This document shows positions 25,790-37,503 of a stretch of 64,000 nucleotides of DNA, in pieces; the first letter of the stretch is position 1, and each line of letters opens with the position of its first letter. The notes under the pieces were generated by a model. The model made no database searches and had not been told where the DNA came from. It was given only the letters and a program-made list of their open reading frames with translations. The DNA is from Aquilaria yunnanensis (taxonomy: Eukaryota; Streptophyta; Magnoliopsida; Malvales; Thymelaeaceae): contig CM077594.1 of the NCBI GenBank assembly GCA_039654915.1, forward strand, positions 110,002,893 to 110,066,892. Reading direction: 5' to 3'. Position numbers and translations under genes: made by a program.

Positions 25790-27655
25790 ATTTATGAGGT
25801 TTGGTGACGGAATCTTTATTTTCATTGAACAAAAGTCTTTCAATATTTTTGTTGAGTAGGAAAAATTTGAGGATGTCATTCGTATTATTGAGATAGGGCA
25901 TCAAGTATGGGGATCAATTGATTTATTAGGTGAAGAAATCCAATGGCTCATGTCAAAAAGGAAGGAATTCACTATAATTTCATTTGGGGGGAAATGATTA
26001 GCAACAAATCTAATCAAATGGTACCTTGCTCATTTTCAATTTAAAATTAAATAATTATGGGAGATTTTTTAAACTGGTGGAATTGGAGAATTTTAGTCAA
26101 TCATATATAATATTTTCAGATAGTAGGAATTCAAAGGGGTGGAAGCGTTCTATTCAGATGTGCGCATTCTCCAACTTTAAATCAGTGACAGACTTTAACC
26201 AACCTCATCAGGAGCAAGTGGTGTGTTGCGGTGTGTAGAATGGCTATGTGCAATGGCGAGTATGGCAGCCTAAAGGAAGTGTGGCAGTGAACAAAGTGCC
26301 AGAGGTTAAGCATGACATGCGTTGGCATATTGGAATTGGAAGAGAGTTCAAAGATGGGATGTTTTCTTTGAGTGTTAAGTCTGTTTGTGAAGAGACAATG
26401 GTGTCTAGTTAGGAAGAGAAAAGTGCTTATTAGCAGGAAGAGAGCAGTCCTCATGGTCCAAAAAGGGTACCATTTAAGGAGGTGGTTCAAGGTATGTCCA
26501 GTGGCGTAGCTACCTTATGCTGGGGGGTGGCGGTTGCCTTCCCCCCTCCCCCCCCCCCCCCCCCCGGGGTAATTTTGGGAAAACGTAAATATGGGGTAGT
26601 AATTTGGTGATTTTGTCAAAAGTTAATGATTGAGTGTGCATTTTGCCCCTCAAATATTATGGAAAAATATAAAGATAGGGAAACAGTGAGGCACACATCA
26701 AAAGTTAAGGACTGAGCATACATTTTGCCCCCTTAAGTCTGAAATCTTGGATCCGCCACTGGGTATGTCGGCATTAAGGTGTAGCGGAGAAAATATGGCA
26801 TTGGTGATTGGTGAAAGTGTAAGGGCTCGGCTAGGTGATTGTTTGTTAATGTGGAGACAAAGCGATGTGGCGGTGGTGTCTGAAGAAGGAGGAAGGTTGC
26901 TTATCAATGGGGATTAGAGGGTGGCGGCAACCTGGAGGTGGCAAACCGTGGAGACAAGGAGTTAGTTGACTCAGTCCCTAACAGTGCTGGTTTGCAACTT
27001 GTGCAAATTAGAGTTTATCCTAAGATGATGAGATTATGCTGGTTAGATGGTGATGGCCAAAGTTTGGCCGACCTGATTTGGTTAGGCTAAATATTATCCC
27101 TTTATTTGAGTGTATTGGGTCAAAATTAGTAGATTTGAATGGGCAAGCTCTTTATAGCAAAGGGATAATTAATAGTACAATGGATTTAAGGGTGGATTCT
27201 TATGCAGATAATACTAGAAGTAAAGTTCTTTCCAAGAAGTATTTGGACCAGGTGTGATGAGCTTGTTTTGAATATTTTGGAGAATCTTAACAAGGTAAAT
27301 GAGTAGCAGAAGGGATGAAAATGGATGGGCTTATGGTTAAAATGTTCGGCATTAAAATGTAAATTAAAAAGATTAAAATGTATGAGAATTAAATCACCAA
27401 GAAAGAGCCTTGAGAATTGGTTAATATTTTATTTTCCCTGCAAAATAGGGCGGCCTTCATTGATTTTGGTATATGGTTTTTGTTGTTGGTTTTGTTCCAG
27501 GTAGAGTGCTTTTTGTAAGCTTAAGTTTGAGTTTGGTTCTTTGAATTGTTTGGAGTTTGTTCTATCATCTTTTTCTTTAAGATGGTGTTTATATCTTTTG
27601 TTTTCATTTATCTTTCTTTAATAAAATTTTTGCATTGCCGATAAAAAAATATTTA
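25790..27655 (+). mobile_element. Degenerate LINE-like sequence
   Basis: Broken + strand frames (for example around 26026-26200, with NYGRFFKLVE followed by a GW-containing segment) resemble the conserved stretch upstream of endonuclease/reverse transcriptase in many plant LINEs. The block ends in a T/G-rich 3' tail and an A-rich run near 27645-27655, as expected of a LINE 3' end. It has many stops, and no reverse transcriptase core was found. The class is inferred from weak similarity. It is interrupted by a hAT MITE at 26499-26761. Confidence 0.4.
26499..26761. mobile_element. hAT-type MITE with perfect 8-bp target duplication
   Basis: The 263-bp element starts CAGTGGCG and ends CGCCACTG. 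It is flanked by identical 8-bp direct repeats GGTATGTC (26491-26498 and 26762-26769). It contains a long C homopolymer (about 26541-26565) and no coding frame. CAGTGGCG termini with an 8-bp duplication are typical of non-autonomous hAT elements. Confidence 0.85.
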
Positions 27656-28129
27656 ACACTCTACAGAATTAATTTAACAGATTTATATATACAAACGTTC
27701 CTCAAACAAGCTAGCCAGGAAAGCCCTACAAAATTTGTAGGCGATATTGTGACTCATGTATGGCCGAGAAAGCGATCAGTGGTCCTTGAGTTGTGGAATA
27801 TTTATAAGTAGCTAGGAGATCATATGACTAGTTACAAATGACTATATTTGTGGGCTTAGATTTATCCAATAAAGAAAAATTAATGTTTTTTTTGTCAAAC
27901 TCCTTTTAAAGAAAATGAGAGTAAATATTGTTTTATTCGGAATCGGAAGTACTCCAAATTAAGCAACATACTATATCCCCACCCAGCCACCCGGGGAACC
28001 CCCCTCTCTCTCTCTCATGAGTAATTAGCCTGATCAAAAGCAATCTTGGAGTAGTATTTTAAGTACGGAGCGTGTTAGTTCATAGAATACTCCATTGACT
28101 AGTTAAAATGCTGATTATGAAATATTGTA

Positions 28130-28351
28130 CCGTCTCATTTTCAAATTTTTTACACCATTTCAATTTTTTATTTAAATTTAACTTAAATTTTATTTACATT
28201 AATATTTTTTAATTTTTTTGAAAAATTATATTAAAAAACTATAAATCTTGTAGTTTCTAAATATAAATATTTTTAAAATTTTTTAATAAATATTAATATA
28301 AATAAATTTAAATAAAAAATTAAAATGATGTAATAAATATGTAACAGAGAG
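28130..28351. mobile_element. AT-rich foldback MITE, Stowaway-like
   Basis: The left end (CCGTCTCATTTTC, then CACCATTTCAATTTTTTATT) pairs with the reverse complement of the right end (CTCTCTGTTACAT, then CATCATTTTAATTTTTTATT) over most of the element length. TA borders both sides. No coding frame. Confidence 0.55.
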
Positions 28352-28454
28352 TAATTAACAGTACGTACCTTCTGCTGCTTTTCTTTAAATAATTTAGCAC
28401 TCTAATTAATTAGAATTGTAATTAAAAAAACTGTGATATTGGAGTTTCAAATTA

Positions 28455-28795
28455 AGAGCTAATTCATTTTAACTTACGTCAACTGACTTTTTTTTTTTAA
28501 TATTTTTTTATCTGAAATCAATTTCATTTAAAAACTAATACTATATAGATATAATAATCCATTTGAAAGTAAATTTTTATGATATTGTTCAATATTTATA
28601 AATTTTTATTTTTAATACCTTAAATTAGAAAAAATTATAAAAATTTAATAAAATTAATAAAATTATATTTTCAATGGATATTTCAGTTACATAATATTGA
28701 CTTTTAATTAAAATTAATTTTAAATAAAAATATATAAAAATAAAAAATAATTTATTTTATAATAAATTAACTTAAGTTAAAATGAACGGGTATAT
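28455..28795. repeat. AT-rich inverted repeat, possible MITE
   Basis: ATTCATTTTAACTTACGT near the left end is mirrored by the reverse complement of ACTTAAGTTAAAATGAACGG near the right end, with further AT-rich pairing inside. No clear target duplication could be fixed. Confidence 0.4.
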
Positions 28796-29317
28796 ATATC
28801 GGAAGATAAATTAAGTAGCGCTGGCTAAATTAAATGTGGTATATATATGTTGGAAACATGCATGTCATTAAATGGAAATATATAATTCAAAGCATGCGTT
28901 GGTGAGGCATGATGATAATCTCACAAGGCATCACGTGCCTCGCCTACAAATGAGTTGTGCCACTGAGGATGTCTCTTGTTCCTCAGCTTCCCAACGTGGG
29001 TCTTTTTTTATTTTTATTTTTTTTCTAGCAATGTGCTAGTTAATTAATTATGTGATTTGTTTTTCTTTATTTTTTTTTATCTTCCAATTCATTATATATC
29101 TAGTTAAGGATCAGCAATTAAACTAAACATAAATTAATTCTAATCAATGGGTTTTTTTTATTTTATTAGTATTTAGTTCATATTCTGAAACGGTAGCGAA
29201 TATTGCAAGTTAATTTGGTGGATGGCATTCTTTGCCGCCTAAAAAAATGAATTATTATTACATTTATTCTTCACTTTTTACACATAAATTAGAATAGATG
29301 AAAAAAATAAATATTGA

Positions 29318-29515
29318 AATGATACTACCTATATCTTGACTTCATTTCATTTTTTTACTTAAATTTGAATTGAATTTATTTATATCATTATTTGCTATTT
29401 TTTTTAAAAAAAATACATTTACAAACTACAAGACTTATAATTTTTTTAAAAAACTTATCAAATTATAATATAAATAAATTTAAATTAACCTTAAATTGAA
29501 AAACCAAAATAGAGC
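29318..29515. repeat. Degenerate AT-rich inverted repeat
   Basis: The left half (about 29330-29400, ending in TTTATTTATATCATTATT) pairs imperfectly with the reverse complement of the right half (about 29460-29515). It is probably a decayed MITE; the borders are uncertain. Confidence 0.3.
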
Positions 29516-32465
29516 TGAGGATTTTAATGCTTAAGTGCACCAACACTTCTCCAACTTTGTTAACTAACACGAGTCAGTTCCTCAACTGAAAGTTGATATA
29601 TTTAAGTCCTCAAACTTTGAAAAATAACACGAGTTGATCCAAGTCAACTCATGCGTTATGGGAAAAATTTAAAATTGTTCCATAATGCCTTTTTTGTTCA
29701 TGTTTAAGTAATTGTAATTCATTTTAGATTGATCTAGTCCATAAATAGGCAAAATTTATTTAAGTACATGTTCTTTTTATAATTATTAAATATTCTTTCT
29801 ATAAAACATTGATTAAAAGAAGCTTACAGTATACTTGATAAAAAATTTTAAGACATAATTAAAAGTTCTTATTTTTATTTATATTAATTTTCTAAAGTTT
29901 TACCCAAATCAAAATTTGATAAATCAAATAACCTTAAAAGCACTTTTAAAATATTATTTAACAAGTTTTTTTTATAGTTTATCTGTGAGTATATGTATGT
30001 ATATTATACAGAGGTACTTTTTATCTGTTTTCAATAATTTTTTATGAATAAATAAATTAATTGTATCAAATTTAAGTGTCTTTATCTCCATTTTTTTTTG
30101 TATTATAAAGAGGTGTTTTAATAGAATAGAAAAAATTATCCTTACTTTACATTGCATTATAAAAAAAATAATTTTATCACCTATTCCATGAAAATGACTC
30201 ATATAATAATAAATGAATCTCAAATGGCTCATCGAATAATAAATGTCTCTCAACTAAGTGATTATGTTGGGAAATTATTTTCTACCTTTTATCTTAATTT
30301 ATAATAATTTCTTTTAAAACTTATAACTCTTCACTATGCGATTAGTCTTTAAAATCTTGTAAAATATCACCAATAATATAATAATTACTCAGACAACAAA
30401 CTTTAAATAATAATTCCTACAATAACAACATAATGAGTATCAAACTAATTAATTAAGTAATTGTGTTTGAAAATCAATTGATTTACTTTTTTAATAGATC
30501 AATTAATGATAATTATTTTTCTTAGTTTATAACTCTTTAGTTGTAATAAGTCTTTAAGTATTTCTATAAAGTACTATAAATTATATAATACTTCACAAGT
30601 AACAAAAAAACATGAAACTAAATAAATTCAACCTAGACAAGGACTAAAACAATAAAAAAAATAAACTACAATTACCTTTTTTTAGACAAAAGAGATATTA
30701 AGAATCATGTGTGAATTTTGCATCCAACGCGATGAGGTGTCTTGGACTAACTTATATCATTTTTTAAAGCTTAAGGACTTAAGTATACTCAGTTTAAATT
30801 GATGGGCTAACTTGAATGTGAGTTAGCTAAGTTGGAGGCCTGTTGTTGCGCTTTGACTGAATTTTAAATGGAGGATATATAAAAATTTTTTAAAAAATAA
30901 TATAATTAAATAATTTACTAAATATAAAAATAGTAGAGATTTAAGATTGCCTAAACTAAAATTGTGTATTGAGGCAGTATCCTCTAAAGTCTAGGGTGGC
31001 CGTCCGTGAGGTATAATGAAAAAAGGGTGGACCGTGGATTGTTTTATTTTATTTTTTTTTTACACTCGTATTTTTTAATTCGAAAGTTTATTGTGTTTTT
31101 AATTCGTTTCTTCCTTTTTCATGTACAAATTTTTTTCTTCCTTTTCATATACAATCAAGTATTAGCCATATGGGCAGTACCAGAGTATTTGAAGACGACG
31201 CATACCAAATTTTTTTTTTTTTAAACAACCAAGAAGAAGAAAGAAAACGACGCGTCGACTTTTGAATGTCAGAGAAGGTTAGGTTAGGCCAAAGTTAAGA
31301 GCTCGTACTTCTCGTTCCCTTCTTCACCACTGCCCATTTAATTAGTTAAATAAGTAATTAATTAATAAATTAATCTCATAATAATCTTCCATAAAGTCCC
31401 CAGTTTTAGCATTTATTTTTCTAAGTCATTCCAAATCTTCATAATATTTTTTATTTAATAAATTATTTTATTTTATTTTATTACTTTTTAAACTACTCCA
31501 TTAGTTTAAAATTTGATTTTTTTATTTTTTTTAATTTACATAAGAAATTGAAAACTGAAAACAAAAGTCACACACAATTTTTTTTTCTTGTTTATTAATT
31601 AATCTGTGTGTGAAGCCAAAATATTTACAAAAATTATAGGCGAAAGGAGTAATAAATACTTCCAACATGAGCTCCATTATTAGTAATACGGCGCGGTTTT
31701 GAACAGTATATATCTGTGTCGATTATTGAAAACAGATCAAATAGAAAAAGCCTTTAGTTGTGGCCTTCACAAATTTGGGTATTTTTGGAGGTTTTGTGCT
31801 GTGAATTAAAGCTTCTTGTTTGGAGGGTTTTTCTATTCTGTTTCATGCTTCAACGACAAATTAAAAATATCATTTTTCTTAATAAATTTTCTTCGTGTTT
31901 CAATAAATTAAAGAACAGACAATATAGTAGCTAGGTACAATTATTTGAATTTGTTAGATTAATTTATTTTCCTTTTACATAGCTTGTGAGCAACGCGTCC
32001 GAAGGTTGAAAAGGGCAGGCAAAAAGGTGCATCAACCTTTCTGTCCTTTGGATGCATGCAAAGCAATACATACTTAGACGCTAAAATTAGGAATTTTAAA
32101 TTAGGTTTATAGTAGTGGAAAGAAAAAAAGAAGGAAGTGAAAATAAGAGAATAGTGAGGGGCTTGGAAAAGCATGCAAAGGCACATGTATGAAGGTGGGA
32201 GGGTCACATGACATGAGGGGTGCCGCAATTCCATCACTTGCTTCCAACCAAAGCCTGCCCCATCCACCCCACCTGCCCTTTCTCCATTCCACGCACTAAT
32301 CAATTAGTATTACTCCTAATCTGCATGCCCCCTTAAGTAATTTAATTAACACCTACGTTCGTATCTAGCTAGCTTACCCAGTTCAGTTGGGCTACTTCAA
32401 TCTTATTCCCAATATTAGCAAGAAAACGGGCTAGCTCTCAAATTGTTGTAATTTCAACTACCTAA
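29516..32465. other. Gene-free AT-rich stretch
   Basis: Homopolymer-rich non-coding DNA. Open frames at 29972-30253, 31006-31224 and 31959-32303 have low-complexity products with no domain. A slightly GC-richer part near 32150-32300 shows no gene I can recognise. Confidence 0.4.
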
Positions 32466-32938
32466 CACTACTACAAAATGGGGTTTTACCAACGCACTTA
32501 ATTACCAACGGCTAAATACCAACGTGTACAACCGTTGGTAATTACATTCCAACGTGCACGCGTTGGTAGGGAAAAAAATTTTATTTAGGTTTTTTTCCAA
32601 CGGCTTGCCCGTTGGTAAATACCAATGGGCTTGACCGTTGGTAAATACCAATGATAACTTGTCCAACGTGCACGCGTTGGTGCACTTGGATTTCGAAATG
32701 GGCCTAATTTATTGGGCTTTCTTACCAACGGCTTAGCCGTTGGTAATAATGTAAATAAAACCTGTCTTCCTCCTCCAGCCATTTCACTGTGCTCATTTGG
32801 CCGTTTTGCGAAACCATGCCTTCGTCCGCCGTTGAGGTCGCCATTGCCGTCGACGGAGCATCTATATATGCGTGGGGAAAAAATACAAAACTAGTCCGTG
32901 GAAGAAGAAGTGAACAAGTGCAACAAAGGCGGAAGAAG

Positions 32939-34907
32939 ATGAGCAGTGGAGCCGGCAAGGTCGTGTGCGTTATCGGAGCTTCCGGTTACATTGCTTCATG
33001 GCTTGTCAAGCTTCTTCTCAATCGCGGGTACGCGGTCAAGGCTTCCGTTCGAGACCCGGGTGGGTTCCAGTCGATTTTGATTTGCTTATGTTATTGTGGA
33101 TTTTGTTTGCTCTTTCTCATTGCCTTCGCATTATGGTTCTGTTTTTTAGCATGATCTTAACTTTGTTGTTTCCCTCGTGTTTTGAGCATTTTGCATGAAA
33201 AATCTTAAAGATTCATTCTTGATTGTGATGGATTCTGGCGAAACGTCATTTCTTTTCGTTATGGTATCATATTTCTTAAGTGGGGGTTGTTGGCGAGTAT
33301 TACTCTTGTCGGGGAATCAAAAATCGGGAGGAATAGTTAGATGTGAAGCATTATGTGTTGATCTGAGGCTTTTTCTCTGCATTTCTTCTGTTGAAATCCT
33401 TTTACTTGTTAGGAAGTGGAAGATTCGAAGGAAAACATTTTTATGAAAAGAAGTCAGAATCAGAAAAGGGAATGTGGACATCTAATATGATTCTTATTTT
33501 TTAAACAAAATTCCAATATTGTTAACCAGCATATCCTTTGTCACCATGAAACTAGGTGCAAAATGGGAAAAATTAGGTGCATATGGTAACTTCTGCTTTC
33601 AACTAGTTAGGTAGTGAGTATTGAAAAACAGTCCTTTTTTTGGGTTGGTCCTTTGATAAGTTGCTGTTTTATGTCCCATGAACAGATGATCCAAGGAAGA
33701 CACAGCATTTGCGTGCACTTGAGGGAGCTGACGAAAGGCTTACCTTGTTCAAAGCCAACCTTTTGGAAGAAGGCTCCTTTGACTCTCTTGTAGACGGTTG
33801 TGAAGGTGTCTTTCATACGGCTACTCCCTTTTACCATGATGTCACTGATCCACAGGTCGGTTCTTAATTTCTTTCTTCCTCATAAACATTATTTCCTATG
33901 TACTGTAGAGTATTCTACCTTGCATCTAACTAATCGAGGGATGAGAAGTTGATATTTAGAGGTCAATTCTTGGACCATGGTTTTCTAGAAAAGTTGTTCG
34001 TTTTGGTTTCAATGACTTTACAAAATTTCTTTCTGCAATACTATAATTGTACTTTGATTTACTGTTTATGGGTGTGATCACATCCCAATTTTCTGGTACC
34101 TTCTCCATAAAAATTGCTATATTTGACATGTAATGTTTCGGGGATTGGCGTTATGAAATGACTTGCTTAATAAAATATCAATCTATCGACACATCTTTTA
34201 TTTATTAAGGTTCCCCTGTATTTTCCTTTCTTTTTGGAGGCTTTAGCTGTCTTGGAGAGAAATTCAAGCTGTCGACTTGTATCTTGTTTATAACCAGAAG
34301 TGTTTTGAATATGTAAAAGGATGTTTTATAAAATATGATGCTGGATATGGTCGATATAAGCTTGATGTTGGAAGATTATTACAATATGAGCACTTCCTGT
34401 GCCAGGTTGTATCAGATGCATTTGCATGTGCATAATGTTTGCATAAGATGGGGCTTATATGCATTTGCTTTCGCATTATTTGTTGATTGATTTTATCTTT
34501 GAAAAGTTTTCTGGCAAATAACTTGGGTTGTTGCTATTTGAATCTGTTTTGGCACAAGTGTGTCAGAATGAATGCACATCAGTGCATTCCTGTTCATAAT
34601 TGGATTTGCAGAGTAGAGGATACACTTTAGGTTGGAATAATACTAAGAAGATTGAAGGTTGTGTTTCTGTTGCTTCTGTTCTTTTCAAAGATGAAAAAGG
34701 AAAATCTAAAAGAATTATATTTCTATGGCACTATGGTAAGCAATCATTGATAAAATATGAGGCTAAAGTTGATTACTTGTTCTTCTCTCCTCTACTAACT
34801 ATATAACTCATCTTCTTGTCTCATACTAGGCAGAAATAATTGACCCTGCAGTGAAGGGGACATTAAACGTGCTCAATTCATGTGCGAAAAACCCTTCAAT
34901 CAAAAGG
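32939..34907 (+). pseudogene. Captured 5' half of a CCR/DFR-like NADPH reductase gene
   Basis: Three exons of an atypical short-chain dehydrogenase (cinnamoyl-CoA / dihydroflavonol reductase-like family) lie inside the CACTA element: 32939-33059, 33686-33855 and 34830-34907. Splice sites are intact and phases compatible, giving 123 codons without a stop. Exon 1 holds the Rossmann motif GASGYIAS (Gly13, Gly16, Ala19) and VRDP; exon 2 continues DDPRKTQHL and ends in the [14 protein letters not shown] stretch; exon 3 gives [19 protein letters not shown]. Homology stops at SIKR, where the family normally continues into the strand with the catalytic Ser and later YxxxK. Here it runs into unrelated sequence and meets TGA ten codons later. 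The active site and substrate domain are lacking, so it is a fragment. Confidence 0.87.
34612..34735 (+). pseudogene. Exon-like fragment of unknown origin inside the CACTA element
   Basis: A 124-nt open segment is bounded by a good acceptor (TTTGCAG) and donor (ATG|GTAAGC). It would encode SRGYTLGWNN...IEGCVSVASV...RIIFLWHY. It lies within what is otherwise intron 2 of the captured reductase. Its phase (ending +1) does not fit the next reductase exon, which needs phase 0, so it seems to come from a third gene. I do not recognise the family. Confidence 0.45.
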
Positions 34908-36547
34908 ATTATCCCAGTACTCATGAGTTGAACTTGAATATGCACAGTGATGGATACGTCAAAGTTCAGGACTTGTTGAAGCTGAATTTGAAAAATTTTG
35001 CACAAATTCCACTATGCTCGCACACACTGGATGACGTTAAAGAGGTTTGTTCAGTTGACCTCAAATCAGTTTTCTATGTGCAGTAAATTAGTATAAACAA
35101 AATTATACTAATTTCTTATTGAAGTTCAGGACTTGTTGAAGCTGAATTTGAAAAATTTTGCACAAATTCCACTATGCTCGCACACACTGGATGACGTTAA
35201 AGAGGTTTGTTCAGTTGACCTCAAATCAGTTTTCTATGTGCAGTAGATTTAATTCTGTGATAGCGGCCTTTGCAAAGGAAACAAAATTATACTAATTTCT
35301 TATTGAAGTCTCATTTGTTACGGATAAATGGGTTTCATCACCTCTTCCCACGATGTAGATTCTCTGGTGATTGATCAGATAAACTGAACAATTGGGTAAT
35401 TATTTAACAGAGCTACTGTTGTTTGTGATTCACTTAATTGAAAACAGAAAAAGCTGTTTCTCATGGCATAGGTAGAATTCAGTCCGTAATTTTTGAATGG
35501 CTCTTTGTAGCCGCTAGACTATAAATTTTTTTTTCCCAGTTCTTCTGTCTGACTTACTTCTGATTATGTGAATAATAATGAGTTCTGAACTTGTTTCTGA
35601 TGTTCAGGCTGTCAGGAAGGATAATAAGCAGCGTTTTAGCCTGTTGGATGAGAATAGAGAACTGTTCATTCGTGCAAACCAAGGCCATTCAGTAAAGGTT
35701 ATAAATTTTTCTAGGAACTAAATGTTGCTCATTCCTGTTTGTTTGACGATGAACTAAAGCATTTAGCTGCGTACTTATTTCAACAAGATGGGTTGGACTT
35801 ATACCTGCATTCAGTGAAGTGTCAGATTAATTACTGTATCTACTTTATCAAAGTGTGTTAATTTATTTAATTTTGGCCCCCAAGACATCTACTTAATGCA
35901 TTTGCCAAATTTTATGTCAGATAGTGTAACTGCTTCCATATGATCTTCTTGTCTGTTCTCAAGTAGTTGTTATTCATTCCTGCTCTAGAGCTTCTTGTAT
36001 TTCTTAAACACAGGTAGTCAGCTCTAGACTATTACAGTTGAAGTAGCCATTTATCTAGCCATGGATCCAGATGACATGATTGTTACAACATATGAATTTC
36101 ATGATATCATAGTTCAGATGTTTCAATGTGCTTCTCATTGGTACAATCTTCTGAATCTTCCTGATTCCTTGTTGGAGTTTACTCCTGTTAAACATGAAAA
36201 ATGTTATCTATTATGTGGTATTTTAAAAAAAATTTGTGCTTGCCTGTGTGACCTTAAGATTACTTTGCAGACGGTTGAAACTAAAAGCTTGTTGAAACCT
36301 ATCCTTTCAGCTGACGAAGTGCTAGGTAGTAATAGTAATTGTGTCTATTTCTCTTGAATTATATTTCTTTCCCATTGTTCATGTATGTAGTTTTCTTCAT
36401 GAATTATCTTTCTGGTCATGGCAGTGTGTATACATGGAACCTATAAGAAGAACTTGGGATCAATTCTAGATTCGGGTCTAAAACACATGAACATATTGCA
36501 TATTCACTTTTCAAGTGGATTGCCCACAGATGGTGAAGTAATTAGTG
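34908..36547 (+). pseudogene. Captured internal exons of a tRNA 2'-phosphotransferase (Tpt1/KptA-like)
   Basis: Tpt1/KptA removes the splice-junction 2'-phosphate from ligated tRNA using NAD+. Four exons are recognisable: about 34913-35044 ([22 protein letters not shown]...HTLDDVKE), 35608-35697 (AVRKDNKQRFSLLDEN...RANQGHSVK), 36271-36325 (TVETKSLLKPILSADEVL) and 36425-36547 (VCIHGTYKKNLGSILDSGLK...HFSSGLPTDGEVISG). All have usable splice sites, matching phases and no internal stop. The N-terminal exon with the catalytic Arg-His pair (family LLRHM segment) and the C-terminal end are absent. Its first exon joins directly to the reductase fragment in another frame. It is non-functional as an enzyme. 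Confidence 0.87.
34962..35245 (+). repeat. Tandem duplication of the Tpt1 exon and its donor site
   Basis: The segment from AAGTTCAGGACTTGTTGAAG to TCTATGTGCAGTA occurs at 34962-35087 and again from 35122, offset 160 bp. The downstream A/T-rich tail (ACAAAATTATACTAATTTCTTATTGAAGT) also appears after both copies, with about 25 bp more before it in copy 2. This is a recent local duplication followed by a small deletion in copy 1. Confidence 0.85.
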
Positions 36548-36927
36548 GTAAGAATGATTAGAAGAAAAAAGAATGGTTTTTGTGATTTATGTTCTATTTC
36601 AGATTCTTTTGCATGTATGATTTTTCTTCAAGTGGTCTGTATGTTCTCAAATATTCTTAAGAAACTTACCATGTTTTACCAATAATGACTGGCTCAAATA
36701 TATTTTATTATGTTTCTGTAGACTCGTATCAGTGCAGAGATTAAGGAGCAAACACAATAATTGTTAGACCTAATTAAGACTCAGTTGAAATTACTGAAAT
36801 GTGTAATCAACGAAATGTTGTATGCTTTCTTCCAGACATATATGTTCTTGTGTTAATTATGCTGTATTTGAGAATATTTTATGAAAATTACGTTTGCAAA
36901 GTTGTGTAAACTTTATTGCTGAGTAAA

Positions 36928-37290
36928 GCTGGGGGAACTTTTGAATTGGTATATATGTTAATTTTGAACTTGTTTTAAACTGGGAAAAATACGAAACAAC
37001 CGAAACTTGGAACGCTTAATGTACATTACCAATATGCAACCGGGGTTTACCAACTCGCGCGCGTTGGTAATTATCTCCTACCAACTGCTAACAGTCGGTA
37101 AGTTACCAACTGCTGGGGGAACTTTTGAATTGGTATATATGTTAATTTTGAACTTGTTTCATACTGGGAAAAATACGAAACAACCGAAACCTGGAACGCT
37201 TAATGTACATTACTAATGTGCAATCGGGGTTTACCAACTCGCGCGTGTTAGTAATTATCTCCTGCCAACTGCTGGGCAGTTGGTAACTAC
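36928..37290. repeat. 184-bp tandem duplication in the CACTA 3' subterminal region
   Basis: The unit starting GCTGGGGGAACTTTTGAATT at 36928 recurs at 37112 with a few differences. Each unit includes the ACCAACTCGCGCG / CGTTGGTAATTATCTCC motifs that make up the subterminal repeat array. Confidence 0.85.
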
Positions 37291-37503
37291 AACTACGCGA
37301 TGGAAACCAAACCCGGTTCCTGACCGTTGGTAATTACCAACGTGAATTTTACCAACGTGTTATTACTTGCACGTTGGTAAAAAAATTTCCAACGAATCAA
37401 ATACCAATTTGCATTTACCAACGGCTTCGCGTTGGAAAATTCGAGTTACCAACTGCTACACGTTGGTAAATGGCAGTTGGTAAACACCTGAATTTTAGTA
37501 GTG

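Larger units (their letters stand above)
32466..37503. mobile_element. Non-autonomous CACTA transposon carrying captured host gene fragments (Pack-CACTA)
   Basis: The 5038-bp element begins CACTACTACAAAATGG and ends in the reverse complement of CACTACTAAAATTCAG. It is flanked by identical 3-bp duplications TAA (32463-32465 and 37504-37506), as the CACTA superfamily requires. Both subterminal regions (about 32490-32750 and 37010-37500) are packed with ACCAACG / CGTTGGT motifs in both orientations, often as hairpin pairs such as CCAACGGCTTGCCCGTTGG; in this superfamily such repeats are where the element's DNA-binding protein docks. No transposase is recognisable. The interior instead holds intron-containing pieces of at least two plant genes. 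It would therefore depend on a related autonomous copy elsewhere. Confidence 0.92.

Noticed and set aside
36061..36270. Open frame preceding the Tpt1 exon at 36271
   Set aside because: It is intron sequence of the captured gene; a good acceptor (TTTGCAG) separates it from the recognisable exon.
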